Both the position numbers and the translations under genes were made by a program. This document shows positions 1-7,263 of a DNA stretch of 30,418 bases, in pieces (positions within the stretch are counted from its first letter, which is position 1; each line of letters begins with the position of its first letter). A model generated the notes under the pieces. That model saw only the letters and a list, made by a program, of their open reading frames with translations, was not told the DNA's origin and searched no databases. The stretch comes from Clostridium sp. UBA701 (GTDB taxonomy: Bacteria; Bacillota; Clostridia; Clostridiales; Clostridiaceae): assembly GCA_002298125.1 (NCBI GenBank), contig DBMJ01000021.1, positions 1-30,418 of the forward strand, written 5' to 3'.

Positions 1-17
1 GATCAAACTCTTAATTT
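1..17 (-). rRNA. 5' end of 16S rRNA gene (partial, runs off left edge)
   Basis: Read on the minus strand, the first bases of the window give AAATTAAGAGTTTGATC. This is the conserved 5' end of bacterial 16S rRNA (E. coli AAATTGAAGAGTTTGATC). Only about 17 nt of the gene lie inside the window and the rest runs off the left side. The call is supported by the leader hairpins and the near-consensus promoter directly upstream. The exact mature 5' end cannot be fixed from sequence alone. Confidence 0.88.
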
Positions 18-188
18 AAAAGTATGTTCCAAATCTTCGATTTGGCACAGACTGTAGAGTCTGAAATTACTCAGATTAAATGGAAAAAACGAGTTTTTCC
101 CTATCTCAAGATTTAAATCTTGAGGTCACTGGTTTTTGTAATTATTCTCTGTTTAATTTTCAAGGATCAAGCTGCTGTCATATAACAG
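18..188 (-). other. rRNA operon leader with serial hairpins
   Basis: Between the rRNA promoter and the 16S 5' end lies a transcribed leader of about 170 nt packed with small inverted repeats. There is a 5-bp stem at 174-189 and a 20-nt perfect palindrome at 105-124. Further stems are 7 bp at 82-100, 6 bp at 48-63, and 7 bp with a 3-nt loop at 29-45. The minus-strand segment CCTTGAAAATTAAACAG (about 149-165) resembles leader sequence commonly seen before clostridial 16S genes. Roles in antitermination or RNase III processing are inferred. Confidence 0.6.
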
Positions 189-195
189 CCATTAA

Positions 196-224
196 ATTGT
201 AGCATGTTTCAAGAACACTGTCAA
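196..224 (-). promoter_or_regulatory. rRNA operon promoter
   Basis: On the minus strand there is TTGACA (219-224), a 17-nt spacer and TACAAT (196-201). This is almost a perfect vegetative sigma promoter. Transcription would begin near 188-189 and run left into the 16S gene. The stretch from 225 to 404, between this promoter and the terminator of the next gene, is AT-rich and shows no gene. Confidence 0.85.
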
Positions 225-404
225 CAGAATTGTTTTTCTGCCTAAGCCGTTTCCCTCAACAGCACGAAAATAATTCTATCAGATTTTTCTTATACCGTTA
301 CATGTTTATAAATAATTATAAAAAAATAACCTAGAATAGCTCTAATTATCTCCTAATTTCTCTATATTGCTACTATGGACACACCGGGTATTGTTTGCTT
401 TGTT

Positions 405-441
405 AAAAGGGGAAAGCCTACTTGCTCTGTAAGCTCTCCCC
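405..441 (-). terminator. rho-independent terminator after the serine hydrolase gene
   Basis: A 9-bp stem (GGGGAGAGC paired with GCTTTCCCC, one G-U pair; 409-417 with 433-441) is extended by weaker inner pairs. On the minus strand it is followed by TTTT. It sits 14 nt beyond the stop codon at 455 and keeps that gene from reading into the rRNA promoter region. Confidence 0.7.
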
Positions 442-454
442 CCTGAATATTTTT

Positions 455-1234
455 CTAGTCCATGTTGTCTTGAATAATATCCCACATCATTTTAGATACT
501 CTAGATACCGTAACAAGTCCATATACATTGTTAGGAAGTCCTTGAGACATAATTGTAAATACAAAATTACCCTTAGAGATGTTCATGAGAGCCATATCAT
601 TTTCAACACCTGGAAGGCTGCCTGCTTTATTTCCAATGTTGCTCCATTCCTTTTTAGGTATATAAAAAGGAATCTTGTTTCTAATCTGTTGTCTTTTTAA
701 TGTGTTAATTAAAAACTCACTGTGTTCTTTATTAAGAAACTCATTTCTATACAACAGCTTAAAGCATTTTGCAAGATCACTGCTGGAGGATAGATTTTGA
801 ACACCCTTTTCCCTTAGCTTGGTATCTCTAATTTTTCTATATAAAAAGGTGTTCAAAAGACCCATGTCCTTAATTCTTTGGTTTATATTATCTTTTCCCA
901 ACATATCAATAAGTTTATTAGTGGCAGTGTTGTCGCTTAAAATAAGCATTGCAGTTACAAGCTCCCTAAGAGTATATTCCCTCTCATCTAGTTCATAGAT
1001 AAAACCACTGCCATCTACCATGTCTTCTTTACTAATAAATACCTTGTCCTCAAGAGAAAACTTTTTTTCTTCTACCTCTTTTAAAAAGCTCATGACTATG
1101 GGGACCTTGATACAACTAGCAGAGGGCTTCTGGGTGTCTTCCTCCCATCCATAAGTGTAGCCACTATCTAAATCCTCAAAATAGAAGCTATACTGTCCAA
1201 TTCTGGTATCTAGGTATCTTTTAATCTCCTTCAT
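455..1234 (-). CDS. Serine hydrolase of the class A beta-lactamase fold
   Basis: This 259-residue protein carries the three active-site elements of the penicillin-recognising serine hydrolases in order: SxxK (SCIK, residues 40-43), SDN (100-102) and a KTG-box variant KAG (203-205). It therefore belongs to the beta-lactamase/D-Ala-D-Ala peptidase fold. Two things argue against a working secreted beta-lactamase. There is no signal peptide or N-terminal membrane segment. The segment where the class A omega-loop ExxxN should be (about 134-148) shows no clear general-base glutamate. The start ATG has GGAGG 10 nt upstream. It is a single gene with its own downstream terminator. Substrate is unknown; a cytoplasmic peptidase, amidase or esterase is as likely as drug resistance. 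Confidence 0.8.
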   Translation of the reverse strand: MKEIKRYLDTRIGQYSFYFEDLDSGYTYGWEEDTQKPSASCIKVPIVMSFLKEVEEKKFSLEDKVFISKEDMVDGSGFIYELDEREYTLRELVTAMLILSDNTATNKLIDMLGKDNINQRIKDMGLLNTFLYRKIRDTKLREKGVQNLSSSSDLAKCFKLLYRNEFLNKEHSEFLINTLKRQQIRNKIPFYIPKKEWSNIGNKAGSLPGVENDMALMNISKGNFVFTIMSQGLPNNVYGLVTVSRVSKMMWDIIQDNMD

Positions 1235-1282
1235 ACCTCATAAACCTCCAATGAAAAATTACTAACAATAATCTTTTCTATA

Positions 1283-2380
1283 TTAGTCTCCAAAAGAAAT
1301 ACCAATACTTCTTGCTACCTTTACCAATTCTCCCTCTGGATCTACATTCTTATCTTTACCAATTACATTTTCCAGACTTTCATAGGAGATATCGTTACCT
1401 CTCAAGCATACCATGTTGCCAAATTTGCCTTGATTTATTAGTTCTACTGCAGCAACTCCGTATCTTGTGGATAGAATTCTATCAAAGGTAGAGGTATTAC
1501 CCCCTCGCTGAGTATGTCCAAGTACCGTACTTCTTATCTCGTGATCCTTTACAAGCTGCTCTAAGTCAAAAGCCAGCTTATTAGCAATACCGCCAAGTCT
1601 TACTGGATCTGGACTATCATTTACAATTTTACTTACTACCACGTTCCCGCCCTCAGGCTTTGCGCCTTCAGCTACAGCAATGATAGTAAAAAGCTTTCCA
1701 TTTTGTCTTCTTCCCTTTATCTTCTCCACAACCTTGTTGATATCATAAGGTATTTCAGGTATCAAAATTACATCAGCTGATCCCGCTATACCAGACTCTA
1801 AAGCTATCCAGCCTGCATTTCTTCCCATAACTTCAAGGATCATTATTCTATGATGAGATTCTGCAGTGGTGTGAAGCCTGTCTAATGCTTCTGTGGCAAC
1901 ATCTAGTGCAGAGTTAAAACCAAAGGTTACATCCGTAGCTGCCAAGTCATTATCTATGGTTTTGGGTACTCCTATAACGTTTACTCCTTTTCTGCCAAAA
2001 TCCCTTGCACTGGTTAAGGTACCATCTCCGCCTATTACAATAAGGGCATCCACACCCTCCTTTTTAAGGTTCTCTACTGCAACATCAGAAACATCCTTTT
2101 TTACTGTAACTCCATTTTCCTCCAACTGATAGTTGAAAAGATTGTCTTTGTTTGAGCTATATAGTATAGTTCCACCCTTGTGTAAGATTCCAGACACAGT
2201 TTCTAGATTTAAAGGAATAATATCATTGTTGTATAGTCCTCTATACCCAAATTTATAACCTACTACCTCATATCCATATTTCAATATAGCTGTTCTGGTA
2301 ACAGCTCTAATCACAGCATTAAGTCCTGGGCAATCTCCTCCGCCAGTCAAAAGTGCTATTTTTTTTACGTCCTTTGCCAT
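1283..2380 (-). CDS. pfkA: 6-phosphofructokinase (mixed-substrate PFK group)
   Basis: This enzyme phosphorylates fructose 6-phosphate at C1 in the cytoplasm, the committing step of glycolysis. The 365-residue protein shows the nucleotide-binding GGGDCPG (13-19), the GGDGT loop (117-121), the catalytic PKTIDND segment (139-145) and MGRNAGW (185-191). The residue after GGD is Gly, as in ATP-using enzymes. The residue before TIDND is Lys, as in PPi-using enzymes, where E. coli PfkA has Gly124. That pairing marks the group III mixed-substrate clade. From the Gly I infer ATP as donor. Length exceeds the about 320 residues of E. coli-type PfkA. The ATG has GGAGGG 6 nt upstream. No pyruvate kinase gene follows, unlike the common pfkA-pyk arrangement. 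Confidence 0.92.
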   Translation of the reverse strand: MAKDVKKIALLTGGGDCPGLNAVIRAVTRTAILKYGYEVVGYKFGYRGLYNNDIIPLNLETVSGILHKGGTILYSSNKDNLFNYQLEENGVTVKKDVSDVAVENLKKEGVDALIVIGGDGTLTSARDFGRKGVNVIGVPKTIDNDLAATDVTFGFNSALDVATEALDRLHTTAESHHRIMILEVMGRNAGWIALESGIAGSADVILIPEIPYDINKVVEKIKGRRQNGKLFTIIAVAEGAKPEGGNVVVSKIVNDSPDPVRLGGIANKLAFDLEQLVKDHEIRSTVLGHTQRGGNTSTFDRILSTRYGVAAVELINQGKFGNMVCLRGNDISYESLENVIGKDKNVDPEGELVKVARSIGISFGD

Positions 2381-2408
2381 AAATATCCCTCCGTCCTAAT
2401 TTTAATAT

Positions 2409-2414
2409 ATTATA
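2409..2414 (-). promoter_or_regulatory. putative -10 box of the phosphofructokinase promoter
   Basis: TATAAT on the minus strand, 29 nt upstream of the ATG. No good -35 hexamer lies at the expected distance (TTTTAT at best), so this rests on the -10 box and its position only. Confidence 0.4.
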
Positions 2415-2544
2415 CACTATGAGCTGCTATAATAAAATCATAAATGCCGACTATTAATAATATTCTGTATTTCTTATAAATACTATACCAAGTGATTTAA
2501 TGTTTATCAAAGTTAACAGTAATAAATTTATTAGTATAACACAT

Positions 2545-2578
2545 ATACCCTGCTTAAGCTATGCTTATAGCAGGGTAT
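2545..2578 (-). terminator. hairpin downstream of uppP
   Basis: A perfect 10-bp stem (ATACCCTGCT with AGCAGGGTAT) plus an inner TAAGC/GCTTA stem lies 17 nt past the uppP stop. It is very stable but lacks a U-rich tail on either strand. It may end transcription weakly or protect the 3' end of the message. Confidence 0.45.
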
Positions 2579-2595
2579 TGCAGCAATTGTTCAAC

Positions 2596-3435
2596 CTATA
2601 GAATTCCAGCAAAGAAGAGACCCAAAATTACTGCTCCAACTAATATTCTATAAATGGCAAAGACACGCATGGGTTTCTTTTTTAAGAAGTTTATAAAGCC
2701 TTCTACTACTACAAGAGCCACTACAAAGGAAACCACAAAGGATATTACCAGTGCAATAATTTCTATAGAGGACATGGCTACCTTTAATGTTATTAACTTA
2801 TATAGTGATGCAGCTACCATGGTAGGAATTGCAAGGAAAAAAGAAAATTCTGCTGCTGCTGGAGTAGTAAGTCCAACAATCCACGCACCCATTATTGTAG
2901 AAGCAGATCTTGACATACCTGGCCAAAGTGATAGACATTGGAAAAGTCCAATGATAAGAGCCTGTTTGTAGTTAACCTTCTCTATAATACTGGTCTTATT
3001 ATTTCTTCTATATAAATTTTCAACAATTATTAAAAGGATACCTCCTACTACCATTGCTACTGCTACGGGCTTTGGAAACATAAGCTTTGCATCAATCTTT
3101 TTGTTAAATAATACCCCAATTACTGCAGCGGGTATAAAGGCTACCAATATGGTACTCCATAGCTTAAAGCCATAGCCTCCTGGCACAAATAAGCTTGAGG
3201 GCTTAAGGGATTTTGTAATTTTGCTCCAAAACAATACCACTACTGCCAGAATTGCTCCCAGCTGTATAACAACATAAAACATGTCTATGTAGGCCTTAGA
3301 ATAAAATTTATCAGTAAAGCCAATTAAATTTCCCACTAAAATCAAATGTCCTGTAGAAGAGATAGGCAAGAATTCAGTTATCCCCTCAACTATTCCGATG
3401 ACTATGGCTTTTAATATCAAATATATTCCTGACAT
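2596..3435 (-). CDS. uppP: Undecaprenyl-diphosphatase (BacA/UppP)
   Basis: This integral membrane phosphatase converts undecaprenyl diphosphate to undecaprenyl phosphate. That recycles the lipid carrier for peptidoglycan and wall polymers, and overproduction gives bacitracin resistance. The 279-residue protein has both family signatures: EGITEFLPISSTGHL near the N-terminus (17-31) and PGMSRSAS (about 173-180). About eight hydrophobic segments surround them. Length is typical. The gene has its own promoter (TTGTAG-18-TATAAT) and a GAGAGGAG ribosome binding site. It stands between glycolytic and exporter genes with no obvious operon partner; its function fits the envelope genes further along the window. 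Confidence 0.95.
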   Translation of the reverse strand: MSGIYLILKAIVIGIVEGITEFLPISSTGHLILVGNLIGFTDKFYSKAYIDMFYVVIQLGAILAVVVLFWSKITKSLKPSSLFVPGGYGFKLWSTILVAFIPAAVIGVLFNKKIDAKLMFPKPVAVAMVVGGILLIIVENLYRRNNKTSIIEKVNYKQALIIGLFQCLSLWPGMSRSASTIMGAWIVGLTTPAAAEFSFFLAIPTMVAASLYKLITLKVAMSSIEIIALVISFVVSFVVALVVVEGFINFLKKKPMRVFAIYRILVGAVILGLFFAGIL

Positions 3436-3476
3436 ACTGTTTTCTCCTCTCTAAATAAAATTCAGTTTGTAGTTGT

Positions 3477-3506
3477 ATTATAACTCATGGCATTAACAAC
3501 CTACAA
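3477..3506 (-). promoter_or_regulatory. putative uppP promoter
   Basis: TTGTAG (3501-3506), 18-nt spacer, TATAAT (3477-3482) on the minus strand, in the 81-nt gap between the exporter stop and the uppP start. The untranslated leader would be about 35 nt. Confidence 0.55.
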
Positions 3507-3516
3507 CAACCAACCC

Positions 3517-4389
3517 CTATAAATTAACTAGATTTTCTGACCAATGTAAGATCTCACCTAGTAGAAAGTTATAAACTATGCAATCTCTGCTACTGCAGCT
3601 TTCAAACCCTTTAGGTAGTTCAGCATAAATATTTTCCAGGGATTTCAGGTTTTCAGCAGATAAGCCCTGTGATTGTTTTTGTTTTTGCAATATGGCCATG
3701 TTATCTTTTATGGACTTGGCATACTCCACAGTTTTTAAAGCCTTCTCCAGCCCATACTTATGTCCCTTATCTATCCTCCTCTCCTTTTCGTATAGTATGA
3801 TGCTGTCCTGTAATTGGACTATCCTTTTCCCAAGCATTTCATTATCAAAGTCCTTTTTCTCATATATGTGCTCATACAGATTACTTATAATATAATGCTT
3901 TAATTCCTCCCTCTGCACCTGTATCTTTTCATAGAATTTTGGTGGAAATACGAAATAATTTACAAGTACAGCTACATTTATTCCTATAAAGGTATCTAGC
4001 AATCTATTAAAGCTATAGGCGTAGGGATTTTGTCCCTTCATATTTATCATTATTGCAATTAATACTATGCAAGCATTTGCAACAGCATCGTTCCATTTCA
4101 GTATATTGCAAATATAGATTACAATAATTATCCCAATAGAACATGCAATTATGTTGTTTGGGAAAAATAAGGCCAGCAGCAAACCCACTGCTGCCCCAGC
4201 AGTGGTTCCAAGCATTCTATTTTTACCAGCCTTAAGCGAATTAGCCACAGACTTTTGAAGAGATACTACTGCAGCAATAGCTGCGTAGAAGGGATACTCC
4301 ATATGAAAGGCCCTAGATATAGCCAAACAAATTAACACTGATATTGCAGTTTTAATGTTTCTCATACCTATTTTCTTTTCAACACTCAT
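3517..4389 (-). CDS. Aromatic acid exporter (FUSC/ArAE) family membrane protein
   Basis: This 290-residue protein has an N-terminal hydrophobic half (about residues 10-150, four to six membrane segments) and a soluble, charged C-terminal half. The N-terminal half carries the ArAE/FUSC pattern: an early basic NIKT segment, YPFYAAIAAVVSLQ, RMLGTTAGAAVG, and later NRLLDTFIGINVAVLVN. Family members export aromatic carboxylic acids or similar amphiphiles, or occur as uncharacterised Firmicutes versions. The C-terminal half (about 160-290) is helical and probably cytosolic. The substrate cannot be told from sequence. The ATG has AGGTG 5 nt upstream. The gene is probably monocistronic, because a hairpin precedes it and uppP has its own promoter. 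Confidence 0.75.
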   Translation of the reverse strand: MSVEKKIGMRNIKTAISVLICLAISRAFHMEYPFYAAIAAVVSLQKSVANSLKAGKNRMLGTTAGAAVGLLLALFFPNNIIACSIGIIIVIYICNILKWNDAVANACIVLIAIMINMKGQNPYAYSFNRLLDTFIGINVAVLVNYFVFPPKFYEKIQVQREELKHYIISNLYEHIYEKKDFDNEMLGKRIVQLQDSIILYEKERRIDKGHKYGLEKALKTVEYAKSIKDNMAILQKQKQSQGLSAENLKSLENIYAELPKGFESCSSRDCIVYNFLLGEILHWSENLVNL

Positions 4390-4448
4390 CTCATCACCTG
4401 TTTATCCATATTCATGTATTTAGTTTACTATATTAGCTTGCAAAAGTG

Positions 4449-4484
4449 AATAAGAGGATTTAACCAAAGTCAAACCCTCTTATT
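4449..4484 (-). terminator. rho-independent terminator after pckA
   Basis: A 9-bp perfect stem (AATAAGAGG with CCTCTTATT) begins 16 nt beyond the pckA stop. On the minus strand it is followed by CACTTTTGC, a short U tract. Confidence 0.6.
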
Positions 4485-4499
4485 TGTAATTATATATTT

Positions 4500-6077
4500 T
4501 TAATCAGCTTTTGGTCCAGCATTTATTATTTCTTCTGCTACACCTTTAAACTTATTTATATTGTCTTTAAACTTTCCTGCTAATTCTTTAGCTTTTTTGT
4601 TATATTCCTCTTTGTTATCCCAAGTGTTTATAGGATTTAATATGTCATTTGGAACAGAAGGACAGCTTTTTGGCATCAGCACATTAAACACAGGATGTAC
4701 TTCATACTCTACATCCGCAAGCTTACCCTCTAGTGCTGCCTTTACCATGGCTCTTGTGTAAGAAAGCTTCATTCTTTCACCCTTACCGTATTCTCCACCT
4801 GTCCATCCTGTATTTACTAGATACACCTCTACGTTGTGCTCTTTTATCTTTTCCCCTAGTAACTCTGCATAAACAGAAGGATGCATTATCATAAATGGAG
4901 CTCCAAAGCAGGTTGAGAAAGTTGCCTTAGGTGAAGTTATCCCCCTCTCTGTTCCTGCCAGCTTGCTGGTATAACCAGACATGAAGTGGTACATTGCAGC
5001 TTCTGGAGTTAATCTAGAAATTGGAGGAAGCACTCCAAAGGCATCTGCAGTAAGGAAAATTACCGTATTAGGATTTCCACCTACTCCTGAAGTCTCAGTG
5101 TTTGGTATATAATCTAAAGGATATGCAGCTCTAGTATTTTCTGTTAAGCTCTCATCATCATAGTCAGGGTGTCTATTTTCATCTAGTACTACGTTTTCTA
5201 ACACTGTACCAAATCTAATAGCTTCATATATCTCTTTTTCTCTTACAGGAGAGAGTTTTACTGTCTTAGCATAACATCCTCCCTCAAAATTAAACACTCC
5301 ATGGTCACACCATCCATGTTCGTCATCTCCAATAAGTCTTCTATCAGGATCAGCAGACAAAGTAGTTTTGCCTGTTCCAGATAATCCAAAGAATACTGCC
5401 GTGTCTCCACTATGCCCTATGTTTGCAGAGCAGTGCATTGGAAATACTCCCTTTAATGGAAGCAGGAAGTTCATAACTGAGAATATAGATTTCTTTATTT
5501 CTCCTGAATATTGAGTTCCACCAATAAGTACTATTTTTTTATCAAAGTTAACTATTATAAATGCTTCAGAATTTACTCCATCGGCTGCACCTTCTGCTTT
5601 AAAGCCTGGTGCACTGATTACGGTAAACTGAGGTGCAAAATTATCTAATTGAGCCTTGTCCTCAAATCTTCTAAATAACTGATTTGCAAAAAGAGCTTGT
5701 GAAGCCATTTCACATACTACCCTAATGGGCATTTTATACTCTTCCTTTGCTCCAACGTAGCCATCAAATACAAATAAGTCCTTGTTGTTTAAATACTGGC
5801 TTACCTTGGCAAAAAGCTTGTTGTAAACCTCTTCATCAACAGGCAAGTTCACGTCTCCCCAGTTGATTTTATCTTCTATGCTTTTTTGCTTTACTATAAA
5901 TCGGTCCTTAGGAGAACGTCCAGTATATTTACCTGTTTTGATAACAAGAGCACCCTTGTCAGATAATACTCCCTCTCCTCTTTTTATGGCCGTTTCCACC
6001 AATTCCGATACGGGAAGGTTTCTATGAATCCTGGCCTTTAATTCTTGTTCCAGTTTTCCCAAGTTTTCAACCTGCAT
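4500..6077 (-). CDS. pckA: Phosphoenolpyruvate carboxykinase (ATP)
   Basis: This enzyme interconverts oxaloacetate plus ATP with phosphoenolpyruvate, CO2 and ADP. It serves gluconeogenesis or, in some anaerobes, anaplerotic CO2 fixation. At 525 residues it matches the ATP-type family. Visible motifs are the substrate-binding TGRSPKDR (52-59), the metal-site segment FPMHCSANIG (212-221), the P-loop GLSGTGKTT (231-239), the kinase-2 segment IGDDEHGW (249-256) and a later ENTRAAYPLDYI segment. The ATG is preceded by GGAGGG. A 171-nt upstream region holds a probable promoter and an inverted repeat, so its expression is likely controlled separately from manA. A terminator follows. Confidence 0.96.
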   Translation of the reverse strand: MQVENLGKLEQELKARIHRNLPVSELVETAIKRGEGVLSDKGALVIKTGKYTGRSPKDRFIVKQKSIEDKINWGDVNLPVDEEVYNKLFAKVSQYLNNKDLFVFDGYVGAKEEYKMPIRVVCEMASQALFANQLFRRFEDKAQLDNFAPQFTVISAPGFKAEGAADGVNSEAFIIVNFDKKIVLIGGTQYSGEIKKSIFSVMNFLLPLKGVFPMHCSANIGHSGDTAVFFGLSGTGKTTLSADPDRRLIGDDEHGWCDHGVFNFEGGCYAKTVKLSPVREKEIYEAIRFGTVLENVVLDENRHPDYDDESLTENTRAAYPLDYIPNTETSGVGGNPNTVIFLTADAFGVLPPISRLTPEAAMYHFMSGYTSKLAGTERGITSPKATFSTCFGAPFMIMHPSVYAELLGEKIKEHNVEVYLVNTGWTGGEYGKGERMKLSYTRAMVKAALEGKLADVEYEVHPVFNVLMPKSCPSVPNDILNPINTWDNKEEYNKKAKELAGKFKDNINKFKGVAEEIINAGPKAD

Positions 6078-6129
6078 ATAAAACAGCTCCCTCCAAAAAT
6101 ACTATAACCATTACATATATAATGATACT

Positions 6130-6157
6130 GATTTATTGGAAAAATGCAAGAAATATT
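6130..6157 (-). promoter_or_regulatory. putative pckA promoter
   Basis: On the minus strand TTGCAT, a 16-nt spacer and TATCAT lie about 50-80 nt upstream of the pckA ATG. Hexamer positions are by eye. An inverted repeat sits just upstream at 6193-6215. Confidence 0.45.
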
Positions 6158-6192
6158 TTATTTTTTATATGCTTTGACGGAAATATGACTGC

Positions 6193-6215
6193 TATAATTC
6201 ATTTTTGTGAATATA
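6193..6215. repeat. inverted repeat upstream of pckA
   Basis: ATTCA-N6-TGAAT is flanked by TATA on both sides, giving a near-palindrome of 23 bp about 120 nt upstream of the pckA start. It is a candidate operator for control of gluconeogenesis. It does not match a binding site that I can name. Confidence 0.35.
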
Positions 6216-6248
6216 CAATTTTTATACTCTTATAGGCTACACTATATT

Positions 6249-7187
6249 TTATTTATGAGGTACATATGTTTTTAATAGGCTCAATTTACCTTCAATTTGA
6301 TATTTTCCAGCTGCAGCAGGTATAAGTATGCTGTCACCCTTACAAACCTCTATACTTTCATCACCCCAGCTCAGCTGACCCCGTCCTTCTACGCAGGTAT
6401 AAATAAAGAATCTCTCCTTATCACTACTTTCATAATAGCTGCTGTCCACATCCAACTTCTCAAGCACAAAGTATGGACACCTGCAGTACACTGTATGTCT
6501 ATATCCCTCATGTTCAGTAATTATTCCCTTTGATTCCTCACCCTTAAGTTGGAACTTCACCACATCTAAAGCTTTTTCTATATGAATTTCCCTTCCTCGG
6601 TTGTAATCATAAACCCTATAGGTAGTGTCACTATTTTGTTGAATTTCAGCAATTACAAGCCCTCTACCTATAGCATGCACTAGACCACTCTCTATAAAAT
6701 ATACCTGACCCTTTTTTACAACTATCTCCTGAAGGTAGTTTTCTAGTTCTCCATTTTTAAGAGCGGCTTTAAATTGTTCTCTTGTGCAGGGTTTTGTACC
6801 TACAATAAGAGAAGCTCCCTCTTCTGCTTCTACTATGTACCAAACCTCAGTCTTCCCTGGTTCTCCCTCTACTCTATACGCATACTCATCCTCAGGATGT
6901 ACTTGAACTGAGAGCTTCTCCTTTGCGTTTATCAGCTTCACTAGTAACGGAAATCCATCCCCTATAATTTCGGTGCCAAGCAGCTCTCTCCCATGCTGTT
7001 CCATTAACTCCTGTAGTGTCTTTCCTTTGTATTCCCCGTTAATAACCACACTCATTCCGTGAGAATGACAAGCTACATCCCAGCTCTCACCAATATTTCC
7101 TTTAGGAAGATTGGCTCTGAAACTTTCAAAATCTCTTCCGCCCCATATTTTTTCAAAATACACATTTTCAAATTTTAGTGGGTACAT
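6249..7187 (-). CDS. manA: Mannose-6-phosphate isomerase, class I
   Basis: This enzyme interconverts mannose 6-phosphate and fructose 6-phosphate, feeding mannose into glycolysis or supplying mannose for surface polysaccharide. The 312-residue cupin protein is of the short Firmicutes type. It starts with LKFENVYFEKIWGGRDF and contains the zinc-ligand segments SVQVHPEDE and KTEVWYI, and the GLVHAIG histidine. The active-site stretch NSDTTYRVYDYNR follows. The ATG has GAAGGAGG 6 nt upstream. A strong terminator for the upstream TPR gene ends only 25 nt before this start, which leaves almost no room for a separate promoter. Confidence 0.94.
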   Translation of the reverse strand: MYPLKFENVYFEKIWGGRDFESFRANLPKGNIGESWDVACHSHGMSVVINGEYKGKTLQELMEQHGRELLGTEIIGDGFPLLVKLINAKEKLSVQVHPEDEYAYRVEGEPGKTEVWYIVEAEEGASLIVGTKPCTREQFKAALKNGELENYLQEIVVKKGQVYFIESGLVHAIGRGLVIAEIQQNSDTTYRVYDYNRGREIHIEKALDVVKFQLKGEESKGIITEHEGYRHTVYCRCPYFVLEKLDVDSSYYESSDKERFFIYTCVEGRGQLSWGDESIEVCKGDSILIPAAAGKYQIEGKLSLLKTYVPHK

Positions 7188-7212
7188 TTTTATCCTCCTT
7201 CTATGCTCAGAT

Positions 7213-7249
7213 AAAAAATCTGTGGACCAGTGCTTTAGCCCACAGATTT
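7213..7249 (-). terminator. rho-independent terminator between the TPR gene and manA
   Basis: A 10-bp stem (AAATCTGTGG with CCACAGATTT, 7216-7225 with 7240-7249) is followed on the minus strand by TTTTTT. It lies 14 nt beyond the TPR gene stop and 25 nt before the manA ATG, so it could also act as an attenuator for manA. Confidence 0.8.
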
Positions 7250-7263
7250 AAAATAATTTAATT

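Noticed and set aside
6196..6220. Rex (redox) operator before pckA
   Set aside because: Only one half (TTGTGAA) is present; the second half does not match TTCACAA at the right spacing.
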